Assembly: GCA_963556195.1 (NCBI GenBank)
Contig: OY744520.1
Coordinates: forward strand, 1,908,001 to 1,972,000
Length of the DNA: 64,000 nucleotides
Reading direction: 5' to 3'
Source of the DNA: Sepiola atlantica
Lineage: Eukaryota; Mollusca; Cephalopoda; Sepiida; Sepiolidae
Position numbers and translations under genes: made by a program. A model generated the notes under the pieces. That model was not told where the DNA came from, made no database searches, and saw only the letters and a program-made list of their open reading frames with translations. This document shows, piece after piece, positions 41,127-52,939 of the stretch. Within the stretch, counting starts at the first letter, position 1, and each line of letters begins with the position of its first letter.

Positions 41127-41706
41127 GTTCTCGTCGAATGGTACTGTTAAAAATTGGAACGTCCCAAAGGAGTAGTTACAGCAGTCTTATGAATATCAGT
41201 CGGATTAACTGGAATTTGGCGGTAAGCTATTACCACATAAAACTTGTAAATTTGTTTACAGCTGTGCAAGAACGAAGCAAAATCCTGAATATTATGATTA
41301 TGATAGCGATCTGGAAACCCCCGGGAGGACGCCATTCTAAGAAACGGTTCTGAACCATATGTAAAGGAGATGCCCAAGAGTTAGATAAAGGGCGAATAAT
41401 ACTTAGCTGGTACATGTGATTAAATTCATGCTTCACCGCTTTCAATTTCCCGGAAGAGAGACGATGAGAGCATGAAAAGCAGGGGCAGCAGTAGTCTGTC
41501 TCAATGAAATGCACTGTAGAGTGAGAAGGCGTGTTTATTTCAAAATTCATATTGGTTAAATCTAAATAAAAAAATATTAAGGAATGATAAGGGTCTTCAG
41601 CAGAGGTCATAAAGTATACAGGACGAGTAAGTTGACTAGAAGATTTCCTATCAGGTAATGATAACTTAGTATTGGAATCTACCAGTTTCCGTCTACGCAT
41701 ACCCAC
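41127..41706 (-). pseudogene. Ty3/gypsy pol fragment (start of RT)
   Basis: An open frame of 158 codons on the minus strand (41230-41706) contains HSTVHFIETDYCCPCFS, SSGKLKAVKHEFNHMYQL, IIRPLSNSWASPLHMVQ and then EWRPPGGFQIA. After a frameshift near 41310, HNIQDFASFLHSCKQIYKFY and AYRQIPVNPTDIHKTAVTT follow. These are the linker and first RT motifs of gypsy-type pol (H.IET..P.....RRL....LK..K.EF..M...GIIRPS.S.WASPLHMV). The catalytic aspartate of motif A has been lost (KFYVVIAY where K.DL..AY is expected). The rest of pol is absent. Confidence 0.85.
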
Positions 41707-41965
41707 CAGTTGTTAAAATGGTGGTGAAAGTCAGCACCTAAGGGTTAGAGGTAACTGCGACTATAAAGATCCACGTGAAATATCTGCATAGTTGTAAATC
41801 CAACGATCAAGCAACTTGGCAAAACGTGGGTATGAGAGAGGGGTTTACAGTCTGTAGTACAACCGTGGGGACAGGCGGTTTCTTTTTAAAGAACTTAAGG
41901 GGAAAACTGCTATATGCAGCACCGGTAAGTAATATTGAGAAACAACATCCTTTACATTTTTTTAA

Positions 41966-42112
41966 ACATTGTTCACCCCAAACAAGGCAGGACGCAACTG
42001 TAGACGTAAGGGGCTACTGAGAAAAAAGGGAGAAGGTTTGGGGAGTCAACCTAAATTGGAAGCTGCGCAGCGAGATGTCTGTTTACATTAGTTTTAAATT
42101 TCTGCATGTCAG
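41966..42112 (-). mobile_element. Jockey-like LINE, short 3' fragment (fourth copy)
   Basis: TTGTTCACCCCAAACAAGGC, GTAAGGGGCTACTGAGAAAA and GAGATGTCTGTTTACATTAG match the 3' UTR and last codons of the LINE at 14895-15020. Only about 147 bases were inserted or survive. Confidence 0.9.
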
Positions 42113-42361
42113 CGAGCAAGGTAATATGATGTCTTGTCAACGTGCCGCTCAAAATCTCACTGTTTGTACAAGACTCGAAACGGCCTTAGATGAAAATGGA
42201 AATAGCCGTGCATACGCATAGTGTTATAATCACCTGACGTATAACTGCGAATATAAGCCTGTGTGTTCTTACCGAACCACGTACTAATTACTCCGCGAGT
42301 GGTTACATACAAGTGCAACAGGAAAAAGACTTAATTATGTTACTGCTATACATTTATAAAC

Positions 42362-42610
42362 TACTAGAATAGTACTTGTCCCTGGACGTGTAAAATTAAT
42401 TTCCCAAACAGAAGAGTTTTACGCCACTTTTATGTCCTCTTACGGAGATCAAAATCAAGATAAAATGCCACAAAACGTAATTTCTAGAATCCTTTTTTCA
42501 ATTTTGATAAGAATCCATTGCACGATTTTTATTCTGATAAAATATCTTAAGCTTCAGCTTAAGGAGTCTTAAGAAGAAATTAGAATTCAGGGAATCTTGC
42601 TTAATTGGAG
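42362..42610 (+). repeat. MITE-like repeat, copy 1
   Basis: CTACTAGAATAGTACTTGTC, TTTCCCAAACAGAAGAG and TTTCTAGAATCCTTTTTTCA align with the reverse complement of 58270-58440. The distal part has CTTAAGCTTCAGCTTAAG, a relic of the palindrome seen intact in the other copy. Confidence 0.7.
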
Positions 42611-42619
42611 TTTAATGTA

Positions 42620-43420
42620 TCTGAATCCAAATATTTGAATTTTCAAATGAGAGGTTGAGTTTATATTATGCTTCCTAAAACGCCTTCATCATACGTAAAA
42701 GAAACTGAAAATTGTTAAACTTTCACAAAAATTAGAAATATCTGAATGTTAACGAAGAGCTTCCACCCTCTTTTTGACCCCTTACCGTAAAAATAAATTA
42801 TACTAAATATAGCTCAAAGTACCTACCGTTACGCCTACCAGCTGTAATAAAAACTTATAATGATTGACTAATTATTTTAGGACTGGCGTATATAATACAA
42901 ATATATAAACTTATAAACACACCTACCTTTATATAAATAACGATAATGCAGCTGGAAAATATGACCTTGCATTTTTGTTTACAGTTATTTATTGACACTT
43001 CATCTAATCATTATCAAACTTTCAATTACATTTCATCCTTTCGAAAAAATAAATTAATAAAACTCCAATCTGTTTATGACAAGGAGATCTGGACAGAAAG
43101 TGAATACGATGTTCGAAATTAATTAAAATTTCTTGTATTAATTAAAAAAGAAAAATGGAACTTTTTTCAAGAGCGATCGTATTTGACCTTCACAGGTTCA
43201 CATCAGCAGAATATGGTGGATATAAAATATTTTTAATCAAAAGTTATGACTTGTTTTTCTTTCATTAAGCTAAAACTGTCCATATCCTGGATTCCGTATT
43301 AAAAACTATGCAAAGTTTTTCAAAAGAAAATGGCCAAATTTCAAAACATCTTAAGAGCTGCTTGGTTAATCGAACTATTATTTTTTTTATCTTGGTAGTT
43401 ATATTTACAAGTTCGACAAG
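42620..43420. other. No recognisable gene
   Basis: AT-rich; nothing identified. Confidence 0.45.
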
Positions 43421-43426
43421 TCGCAT

Positions 43427-43515
43427 TTGAAAAAGGCCGGAGGTTACATCGGCCGAAACGTTGTGAGAATAACATTCGAGATGAGAAAAGTAGCGCGAAT
43501 AATTCAAATAATATA
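43427..43515 (+). ncRNA. Hammerhead-like motif in Penelope-type tail (copy 3, best stem II)
   Basis: TTGAAAA (43427-43433; consensus CTGAAGA), then GGCCG (43435-43439) pairing perfectly with CGGCC (43450-43454) around a GAGGTTACAT loop, then GAAACGTTGTGA (43455-43466). The downstream flank GAGATGAGAAAAGTAG is shared with the other copies. The core has two substitutions. Confidence 0.55.
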
Positions 43516-43524
43516 AATTATCAA

Positions 43525-43645
43525 TCCTCATCTAAATAATCTCGTTCGTTTGTCTATTTGGTTTATTCGGACTGCTATTTTCATCTTGATTGTTATACTC
43601 TCATTGTTTCAACCGATATAGTCTTCGACCTTATATTTAGAGACC
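43525..43645 (-). ncRNA. Hammerhead-like motif in Penelope-type tail (copy 4)
   Basis: The minus strand has GGTCG, a loop, CGGTT, then GAAACAATGAGA (43610-43599), with AATCAAGATGAAAATAGCAG downstream. It is inverted relative to copies 3 and 5. The CUGANGA part is lost (TATAAGG). Confidence 0.45.
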
Positions 43646-43726
43646 TAACAGTCAAACGTGGGAATCTTTAGATTCGAAATTCTGTGTAGGCTTCCGAGTT
43701 TGGCATACAAATTCGAACAGATGTAC

Positions 43727-43825
43727 CCGAAGAAGGTCGACCGACACGTTGTGAATATAACGACCAATATGTAATTAGTAGTTCGAATAATACAAAGAAT
43801 ACAACCTATCAATCCTCATGAAAAA
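43727..43825 (+). ncRNA. Hammerhead-like motif in Penelope-type tail (copy 5)
   Basis: CCGAAGA (43727-43733), GGTCGACC, GACAC (43743-43747; consensus GAAAC), GTTGTGA. The stem II loop is deleted. Confidence 0.45.
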
Positions 43826-44465
43826 GATTTCGAAACATCTGGGAAGTTTTCTACTTTTTAATTTGTAGCAGTTAAAAGAATACATGTTTGGTTCGTTTTG
43901 TTTATTTAACAGCACATCACGACTTCGTCGGTTATTTTATGCCAGACCCCAATATATATTGTAAGTAATAAATTTCATACGATTGGTTGAACGTATTATT
44001 AGTATTTTTGTCATGTCTTGTTTACACGATTAGTGCTATATTAATCTACAAAAAAATTATGTTAAATATTTAATTCGACAGTTCCAAAACTTCTCTCTTA
44101 ATTTTCTTATTTTACCATTATTTCTGACTTTATCTATTCCCATATAAAAATCTGCTATGCTGCCTGTTCTTAATCGGATCTAACACATTGTTCTAAGAAC
44201 ATATTGTAACAATATTTAATGTGATATGTAGGTTACGCAAAAATTGGTTCGCAAATGAAATGTATGGAGTGAAATTTGGTTGCATCTGGAAATCAAGGCT
44301 GAATTATTTCACAGGTTCTTCTTTGTGAAAGTGTATATGTAAAATATCAAATGAAATATGGGTTATTAGCGAGATAAGAATGTGTAAAAACAAAAACAGA
44401 TTTGAATAAATACTTTTCCTCGCAATATTACACTACAGTGTTCAAGTCTAGATACCGAATGTAAT
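43826..44465. other. No recognisable gene
   Basis: AT-rich; nothing identified. Confidence 0.45.
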
Positions 44466-44469
44466 ATTT

Positions 44470-46300
44470 TATATATAATTTACATATCTTTAAAACAACT
44501 TACAATCATTACAACATATGATTGTTAGCTTTGAGTCTATCATCAAAACTAACACCAAAATTGCATTCTATATTTAGCTTATTTAACTAATATCTTTAAA
44601 TCAAACATGTAGGATTTTACATCTTGCTATTTTAAATATTAATAATCAACTCTCTTCCAATTATGACAACTTATTTAAATCAAACTGTGATATTCACTGT
44701 TTAATAATGGTCGAACAACAACTTTCACATCATCAACAAAGAGTTCTGTTCCTGATGTTGTATCATTTGGTAAGTCATTTATTAATAATAAAAAAGAACG
44801 GTCCCAATACTGAAGAGTGATGAACATCGGACAGTATATACTGTTATTCAGCATAATTGTTACTAATCTTAGTTATGTCTGTCAAAATCTATCATACAAT
44901 GATTTTTAGAAATACTAACATTTCCATTTTCCCGAATAAACGATAATGGAAGATTGCATCAAACGCCTTGATAAAATACAAATATATAATATCTGCCTCA
45001 TCAAATATGCATTTATGATACTTCAAAAAAATAAAATAAAATAATGTTAATTAATGTTGTGTCTTTGAAGAACTGATAATAAATAAGACAACACGGTGGT
45101 ATATTTACATGTGCTTGTATTTACAGAAGTTCTGAATAGCATTTTACACAAATACTGTTTATTTACCCCCGTCACACGGCAGAGAAATGTAACACCATGT
45201 CAGAAAGTGGGATTTGATGAGTGAGCGCATGAAAGGTAGCGCACTATATCAGAGAACACCTCTGTAAACGTTTCTTTTCATTCTTTCATTAGTCTTTCTG
45301 CTTCAGTATTTAAAGTTTCAATATTTTGAAAGAAGGAGTTTATGAGCATATTCTATAGTTGCACTTTGTCCATCCAGTGCGTACCAAAGATATTGTTTGA
45401 GTTGCTTATTACGAATATTCTTAATTTCAAAGTCTTTCCTTTTAATCGCGAGTGATTAGCTCGCCTTGAAATTTTATTTGTTAACCACTGACGCTTTTAT
45501 CTATTTTGCCCGTGCTTATCAAAGTTGGTTTCTCATTTTTTCCCCACGTTTGAAGATTTATTATTCACAAATTTAAGTCGGAATCAAGTTGTACCTTTAT
45601 AGTTGCATTTAATATTTTTACCTGCACACATTTCCTGATATTTTTAACTTTATCACTTTTAGCACTTTTTATAATTCTTTTTAAAATTATTTTAAACTCT
45701 AACTTAAGTACATTTGTGTACCATGAGACCGCGATTTAAACGCTTTTAAAATTTTATATTGACAATCTTTGCAACCAAAACAGGAGGCAAATTATTTTCT
45801 CAATTTATCTTAAATCTTGGCGTACACTAGTAAAACGTTGGGAATCTTCTGCAATATGTTAAAACTAGAAATTAGGTTAATTCTCTAGTTTATTAAGAAC
45901 GTTTCGTCTGATATCTGCATACTTATTTGATACTAAACCCTATGCGATTATTAGAGATTAAAAATTCAACTCCGACAAATTGAAATCACCACAGTGTTTG
46001 TTAACTACGCTAAAGCAAGTAGTGTAGTCTTCGTCTTTTTCCTCGTGAGATTCATACATTTCACCTTCTGTGAAAAAGAACCGTTTTAAGGCATGTTAGT
46101 TAATAATTGTACCGCTTCAGAAAATGTGAGGTTGCTGTTTTGGAGGGCCATATATAATTAACGAATTTCGTATTTTCAATTGTACCCAACTTTCTTAATA
46201 GAAAAAGATCATGTCCAATTCGCACAGTCTGTATTATAAAGATCTTTGTATTGTCTGAAATACGTGCATTTTTTTCAGAGTCGTAAAGGAAATTATTGAT
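44470..46300 (-). pseudogene. Decayed CR1/jockey-type LINE with nested SINE-like repeat
   Basis: The minus-strand order is right for one LINE. An endonuclease remnant near 45960-46050 reads NKHCGDFNLSELNF. A linker near 45420-45540 reads KRQWLTNKISRRANHS. The RT lies from 45000 downward: YFIKAFDAIFHYRLFGKMEML (motif A region near 44975), then SSVLGPFFF, LLINDLPND and LFVDDVKVVV (motif C FVDD, near 44725). Then come a CK..H segment and GVSFDDRLKANNHML (near 44530). Many stops and shifts are present. A SINE-like repeat (45165-45262) lies between linker and RT, so it may have inserted later. Confidence 0.65.
45165..45262 (-). mobile_element. SINE-like repeat fragment
   Basis: The minus strand ends AATCCCACTTTCTGACATGG, TGTTACATTTCTCTGCCGTG, and then GGGGGTAAATAAAC, matching the 3' part of the 23183-23925 units. 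Confidence 0.6.
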
Positions 46301-46309
46301 AGCGCCACA

Positions 46310-47210
46310 AATATCGTTTGGTGATAATACACATTCATCTTCAATAATTCGTATAATCTTTTCGGTTCTGGTTGAGTATGATAAGGCATTTCCTAAATTA
46401 TTTTCATTTACTCTACTTATTTGTCTTGCAATTTCTTTTCTATTTCCATTTTATCTGATATTCTATTTGCTTTATTTGTTTTTTATGGGATTTCTCTCAT
46501 AGTCGAAGTTGTTGTTCTAGTTGATCTTTAATGGTGTTCGACATCGCTTTTAAAAATGTTCCTTTTTCGTTACTTAAAACAAATTATCGACTTGTTCGTG
46601 TTTTTACGTTCGTAACTTTTCCACTGGAAGATTATGGTTTTACTTTTAAACGATAGAAACTGTTCCTGATTTAACAATAAACAAACGACAAACCTCTCGT
46701 TGTTTTACTAGGTGGTTGAACAATTTAGATTTCAAAACCTCGTGTTGGGAAATGACTTTAAATGATGTTCAACCACCTCAAGAATAAACATTTTATTTAT
46801 GATTTTAAACTTGCAATTGTTTTTCTCATCTTCCTTTCATCTGTTTGGGATTTCTATGTTATTTCCATTACTATCAAATGAACAATTTCTCTAAAGATCA
46901 GCGATCAGGACTATACATTTTTTGACTGATCTGTGAAACGCGCGTAAGATATGAAAAACAAATTAATACAACTTTTGTTTGTAAGACGACGGAAAAATGC
47001 TACTATTTGTTCGAGTCAGAAAATGAAGACATTGAGAAAAATAAGTAAATAGAAATATGGTTATGGATTGATTTTTCCTTTAGTCATTGGAATATAACTA
47101 AAAAGTATATATGATCTTTTAATACAACGTCATTGAGCTAGCAATTTGAAACAGATTAGCAAGAGTGTATACCAAAATATATATTCTTTCATAACAATTC
47201 ACACACATAC
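46310..47210. other. No recognisable gene
   Basis: AT-rich; short Phe/Leu/Ile-rich frames only. Confidence 0.45.
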
Positions 47211-47212
47211 AG

Positions 47213-47261
<49 letters not shown>

Positions 47262-47280
47262 CATACATATATATGTATAT
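47213..47280. repeat. (TA)n microsatellite
   Basis: TA tract with CATACATA at one end. Confidence 0.96.
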
Positions 47281-48640
47281 TAGTTTACATCCTTCGTTAA
47301 ATGTTCTCATTCGCTATTTATCCGAAATATTTATATAAAATCATAGAATAAAGCCCGCAAAGCAATCCTTCATATATAAATCATTACACTCATTTCTGAT
47401 GATCTAAAAAACACACCAACGTTGACCTTTTATTATAGAGTGGAGGATTTCGTTTCTAATTCATTTCAGGCGGCGGGTTAAATGTGACTTATTTGCTTTT
47501 TCGCTTTATATGGGCCGTTCGAATGGCTGAGAAAAGGCACGTGTATAATTCGATTCATTTTGCGTGACGGGATGAACTTATATGTATATATTCGTATGAA
47601 TAAAAACAGAGAAAGATTGAGAGAGAGAGAGAGAGCAGAGAGACAAAATATGTATTTAATGAGGAAACATTTTTTACAATATATTTTCCAACAATTTGTT
47701 TATATAAGCAAATACATATTGGTTAATAAAAAAATACTAATGTTTTAAACCTACAAACAATATTTCTAGTATATATCGTTAATATTTTGTTATTCAATCA
47801 ACACAATAGTCTGCGTTTTTCTTTGTCAAGATCTGTTCATAAATTCTTACATATTTGCCTTTCTAAGCATTTCTAAATTTGTTCAAGTCTAAACTAATAA
47901 TACTTGGAATATTTCTATACAACTGAGAAAATCAATCATAAATTATTTTGATTGTCGCCAAAAGTCAAACAAATATGTAGAGTTCAATAGTTCTTTAATT
48001 TAATTGTTTTTACATCGTCTATGGTTATTTTTCTACAACGGGACACATAATTGCAAATAAAGGCCACATGAATTAAAAAAAATGTATATTTTGAGACTAA
48101 TACAAAACACACAAATGAGCTGCAATAATTTCATAAAAATCTCATTTTTTTAAAATAGTAGGAAAGAAGAACTTTTACTCCAAAAAGTAAATATTGATCA
48201 ATATTTTCAAATATAAATAATTATTTTAAATTTGGAATGTTTGTTTAGTTTTGATATTTTTCAATGTTTCGAATACAAATTTAGTCGGTTATCGGGCCGA
48301 ACTTTTCTGTTGCTCTTTCAGCTTAATATTCTATAATGGGAACATAGAGAATTTATGAAGAGAAAGAATAATGATCAAGTCTAATTTTTCTCTTTTTAGA
48401 TTTTCTACCTTCTCATCCCCGTAGATGATTATAAAACTGTTTTATTTAATTATAGCATTGCATACGCGAAGCAAATGTTCATCAAATAGCGGCGTTTTAC
48501 AATTAAATTATTAATTCATATAAATATTCGAAGATTATATAAGGTCAAACTCTTGATTCGTCGATGTAAGTCATATATAATACTATTTTATTATATTCAA
48601 CTAATTAAACTGTTTATTAATAATATATACATAATATATT
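47281..48640. other. No recognisable gene
   Basis: AT-rich. A short GAGAGA run lies at 47617-47640. Nothing else supported. Confidence 0.45.
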
Positions 48641-48641
48641 A

Positions 48642-48716
48642 TACGGCATAATCACGTTGACACACCGGTTCCTGTTAGATCACTGAAATTAAGCGACGTT
48701 GAGTCTGATTAGTATT
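48642..48716 (+). pseudogene. 5S rRNA-like segment, 5' two thirds
   Basis: TACGGCATAATCACGTTGA, CACCGGTTCCTGTTAGATCA, CTGAAATTAAGCGACGTTGA and TCTGATTAGTATT follow the order of animal 5S rRNA (TACG.CCATA.CACG.TGA ... CACCGGTTC.CGT..GATCACCGAA.TTAAG...). The match stops after TTAGTA, so the last about 40 bases are missing. The internal promoter box in the AAGCGACGTTGAG area is partly kept. It is either a 5S pseudogene or the head of a 5S-derived SINE. Confidence 0.75.
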
Positions 48717-48719
48717 AAA

Positions 48720-49335
48720 GAGTTTGTTATTTTTCGGACTTACTAACACCGCTCCTCTTCATTCTGTCTCCCCTTCACTGGTTGCTTAGTGAATTAATTC
48801 CTGCTTTCAAAACTAGCCGTACGTGAAGACGTAAATGTTTGCTTTTCTTTATTATCTCTTAAAAAAAGAACAACTTGCCATTTTATTTTTGCCTCTATCT
48901 CACTCTTAAACTGGCAGACTGATTTCGATACATTTATCCAAAATCTGCCAAAGTCAAAAACAAAATCCCAAAACAAGTCATTACTCATTGAAGGTTGTAG
49001 ATGTCTCATATATTTTGCATGTGAATTGTGAGAAGTATCTTAATTTTAACTTGTTATCTTTTTAAATTGTATTCATTTTCTACGTTTTTTTATTTTACTT
49101 TTGCTTTATTCCGTCTGCCTTATTTTCACCCAACTGGTAGAAGTACCCGTTTCGATTGTTCTCGAGAGTTAATGAAAATGAACTGTAAAGAATAGGTAGC
49201 TTAAATACGAAATAAAAAAGGTATAACGACACATAGACGGATACTCCTCTCCGTCTGATTCTTACTTATCAGAGGTTAACTCATTTTCAATTTTATGTTA
49301 TCTCTGGGAGGTTACGTGTAAACTTATATCTGCAC
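48720..49335. other. No recognisable gene
   Basis: AT-rich; nothing identified. Confidence 0.45.
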
Positions 49336-49337
49336 AC

Positions 49338-49339
49338 AC

Positions 49340-49415
<76 letters not shown>
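49338..49415. repeat. (TA)n microsatellite
   Basis: About 75 bases of TA. A short (GTT)n run follows at 49471-49494. Confidence 0.97.
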
Positions 49416-49576
49416 TATGATTGGTGCACTCTGAGAGAATTTATAAACAGATAAAGCGAGATTCCAACCCTGTTTGTTGTTGTTGTTGTTGTTGAATCAC
49501 TCTCCACTGCTCACTATACGCGTCCGCCGATGTGGCGTTTATATATTTAAATCCCTCTTAATTATTTCATTCTGAT

Positions 49577-49725
49577 TGACGCCGGCCGAGGGGAAAGACA
49601 CTCGACTACGAATCAGTGGCGATTTGTAAACCGGGTTCGTGGCGTCGACCAACGTGAATTAGCATCCCCTACACTGCAGATTGCGTAAGCAGGAAACATC
49701 GATGTCTGTAGGTAAAATAATTAAT
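49577..49725 (+). mobile_element. tRNA-derived SINE, copy 2
   Basis: Box A CGGCCGAGGGGAA (49583-49595) and box B GGGTTCGTGGC (49633-49643). It shares AATCAGTGGCGATTTGT, GATTGCGTAAGCA and CATCGATGTCTGTAGGTAA with 20968-21112. A (TA)n tract begins about 10 bases after the tail. Confidence 0.82.
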
Positions 49726-49730
49726 ATTTA

Positions 49731-49731
<1 letters not shown>

Positions 49732-49800
<69 letters not shown>
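49732..49800. repeat. (TA)n microsatellite
   Basis: About 65 bases of TA directly after the SINE tail. Confidence 0.97.
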
Positions 49801-49805
<5 letters not shown>

Positions 49806-50009
49806 GAAATTATTATAATTTTTAAAATTTCTATTAAATAACTGGGGAGGTTCTGAAATACCTGACTAGTTACGGGCGCAGGATTACCTCTCACAGTGTG
49901 ATAGACCCGTATACCTTGTCAGATAATCCATATAAGAAAAGGAAAACTCTGATATAAAAACTGTGCTACTGGCTGATTTTTCGCAACAAACCGTAGAGTG
50001 AGAAAGGTT

Positions 50010-52835
50010 TCAGTTCTGATCGACAACCTTCCTACAGCTGAAATATCAGAAAAAATATGCGGTTGGCAAACCTAAAATTGCTTATGGAGTAGATGGGCTC
50101 TACCTATCACCAAACCTTCTTTGCCAGGCGCAAAGGTACTAGCATAAAGACACCTCATATACACCCAGTGCTTGGCCTTGTTCCCTTACTAAGACAACAG
50201 ACACCGTCTCTCTTACTCTCTATCTGGGCAACTTTGATAAATTGTTTGTCACTGAAAATTGTTTGTCACTAAGTCTCACATGACTAGTCTGGCTCGCTTT
50301 TGTTCCAACAGGTTGAGGGTACAGGTAAGACATCTTACTTTGCTGCTGTTTCTGACTGGTAGTGCAACAGCCCTAACTCTTGGATAGCGCTAAGAGCGGT
50401 TGCTCCATCAACAGTTGTATAATATCGTGAGTAACTGTATGTGCCATGTCGCACACGAAAAAAAAACTTACAGTTATCCCAGGTCGGATTTCACGAGATC
50501 ACAGCCCCCATGGATTAAGTCACGAAAAACAAGCGCCTAATTTGCCTTACCCATTATATCTAAAACCAATGACAATACAAAGCAAAAGAAACAAAGTTAA
50601 ATCAGACAAAAAACATATTCGCTTACGCTCTTGAGGCTTGCATTTACAAATATCCGGGGGCTTAGAAGCAATATCAATTGCGTAGAAACCTTTCTCCTAG
50701 TAAACTACCCGGATATCTTTGCACTAAGTGAAACAAACCTACACTCCTCTATCTTTTCACCCCATTTTGACATAACTGTATACCTGCCACTCAACGGTAA
50801 ATACGCTGACAAACATAGCATAGGCGTTGAGTTCATGTTCGGAACACTCTCTTCTTGATTAGAGAACATAGGTTAAAATCAGATGGTCAAGTTTAAATTT
50901 GCTTTAGATTAACCTTACAGCACAGCGTTCGTTACTTATATTTCTTATACCGTTCTCCTTCTACCAGGACTGCACAATACTTAACTCTTTCTCTAAAATC
51001 ATAAATACAGCACTCTCGCTTGACTTAAGTGCCCAAATACATGTATTTGGGGATTTCAATTTACATCGCCTGACTTGCTTGGATTCCTAGCTATACAGAC
51101 GCAGATGGTAACTCAACATATCGTTTCTCTATAGAATCTAACTTTCCCGAACCGCTTTCCCGATTGTGTGGACCAGCAAGCCTTACTTCCCGACCTGTTC
51201 CTGACCGCACTGCGCCTCTTGTGCGACGAATATCCATAGTCCGCTGGGGACGCTTATCACGTTGTGTTAATGATTGATATCATCTTGAAATCTCGTCCAA
51301 AAGCTGATGAGCCGTGGCTCAAAACAACGAGATACTACAAGCGGGCTGGTTGGAAATCCATCAGAGATCACATCAGAGACGCCCCATGGAGTGACACCTT
51401 TAATATCCCTTCTAATCAGTGCGCAAAAATTCTACAGAAAGCCTTATACCTACAATGGTGGAACTGCTATTGCTTATAAGCAGCAAGCATTTCCACAGTT
51501 CAAACGCAAAAAGTCAACTACAAATAAGCAGAAACTTACAGTGTCAAGAAATCATTGTAAGCCTGTAATAGATGAAGCAAATAGAAGGTATACAGAGATT
51601 ACCACTAAAAAACACAATAAACTAGGTACTCGTTATTTCTCTAAAATCGTCAATAGTGTGGTGAACAATAGGCAATCAACAATTCCTCCGCTATCCAACC
51701 ACAATGATGTCGTTTGCCCGGCAACTGAGAAGGTTGAACTACTTGCTCAGCGTTTCGCCTTAAACTCAACGTTTGACTCCGCAAACCACTACTGAAGTCA
51801 CACTAGATGATCTGATCATCACCCCATCTCATGGCTGGGCACCTTAACACCAGATTGTGGGTCTGATCTTATACAAGTAATAGAAATAAAGAAATTATCT
51901 GCTAAAATGGCCCCGCTCTCTCCAAACGTTAAAACAAATGCCTTGCCGAATCTTGCTCCCCTTATAGCTGGAAAATCGCCACTTCAAAAAGTCTTCAATA
52001 ATTCTGGAGATAGAACTGTCCCTCAGAATTATCGCCCCATCAGTCTATTCCCACTCTTTGCTAAACTCTTTGAATTTTTAATCAATCTGGCAATAGTCCG
52101 TCACCTCGTTTATGCTAAACTTTTTTCTGACCATCAGTATAGATTTAGGCCAGAATGGTCTACTTAGAATATCCTAACGGCCATCTTTGAACGCATGTAC
52201 TATACACTGGACAAGGCAGGCGAAGCTAATACTGGAGCGCTTTATATATCCAAAGCTTTCGACAAGGTCTGGCATAAACGTCTTTCTCATAAAATATATT
52301 TCATATAGTATTATTGGACGAATATTTAATATAATTATATCCGCCCTATCCAAAAGAAAGATCTAGCTTTCTACGATGGCAGTTCATCCAAACATGACAT
52401 AAATGCTGGTGTACCCCAGGGATTGATCCTTGGACCTTTATTGTTCCTGATTTTCCTAAATTACCTCCCTTATGTCATTGTGTCGGAGATGGGTATATTT
52501 GCTGACGACACCACACCCTACCCTCGTTATGTGGGTGAGACGGACGCGCACATATCAGAGGAAATGGCTTAATACTTAGAAAATTACCTCCAAAAGCCCC
52601 TTTCCTTCAACAACTATCACCTACTTCTTCAATCACCGATTGCCATGACAAATGAAACCCTACCTGAGAGTCCAATGTTCAAACCCCCCGGTCTAAATTT
52701 CACAGGCAACATGAATTGGAAGAAATAGATATAAGACATTGCCAAGGCTGCTGCAAAGAATGTGGGCTCCCTCTACTGAGCTAGAAAACTTCTAACAGTA
52801 TCATATATCTCTGCAAAGTCATATGCAAATTAATT
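50010..52835 (+). pseudogene. Jockey-like LINE copy 2, heavily decayed, 3' truncated
   Basis: The same family and orientation as 29140-32757. The 5' UTR begins CAGTTCTGATCGACAACCTT. The endonuclease opens RLAFTNIRGLRSNINCVE (50634 on), with ALSETN and, after shifts, CAAATACATGTATTTGGGG encoding QIHVFGDFN. The linker near 51480-51690 reads YKQQAFPQFKRKKSTTNK. The RT has NYRPISLFPLFAKLFEFLIN (52029 on), then QYRFRPEWST, KAFDKVWHK, VPQGLILGPLLF and FADDTTPY (52498 on). More than ten stops and shifts. The copy stops near VGSLY (52770-52830), so the C-terminus and 3' UTR are absent. It is older than copy 1. Confidence 0.88.
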
Positions 52836-52844
52836 CATCTTAGG

Positions 52845-52935
52845 ACTTAGATCCTAATAAATTGTAGAATATATATTCTCGGCAACCCGGTGAGCACATA
52901 CTCTTTTTTGTAAACTTTACCTTTTCCGAGATGCT
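52845..52935 (+). repeat. Dispersed repeat (CGGCAACCCGGTGAGCA type)
   Basis: ATATATATTCTCGGCAACCC...TTTTTTGTAAACTTTACCTTTT resembles 56075-56140 (GGCAACACGGCGAGTTA, CTTGTAAACTTTAACATTT). A third, weaker relative starts at 57890. Confidence 0.65.
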
Positions 52936-52939
52936 TTCA

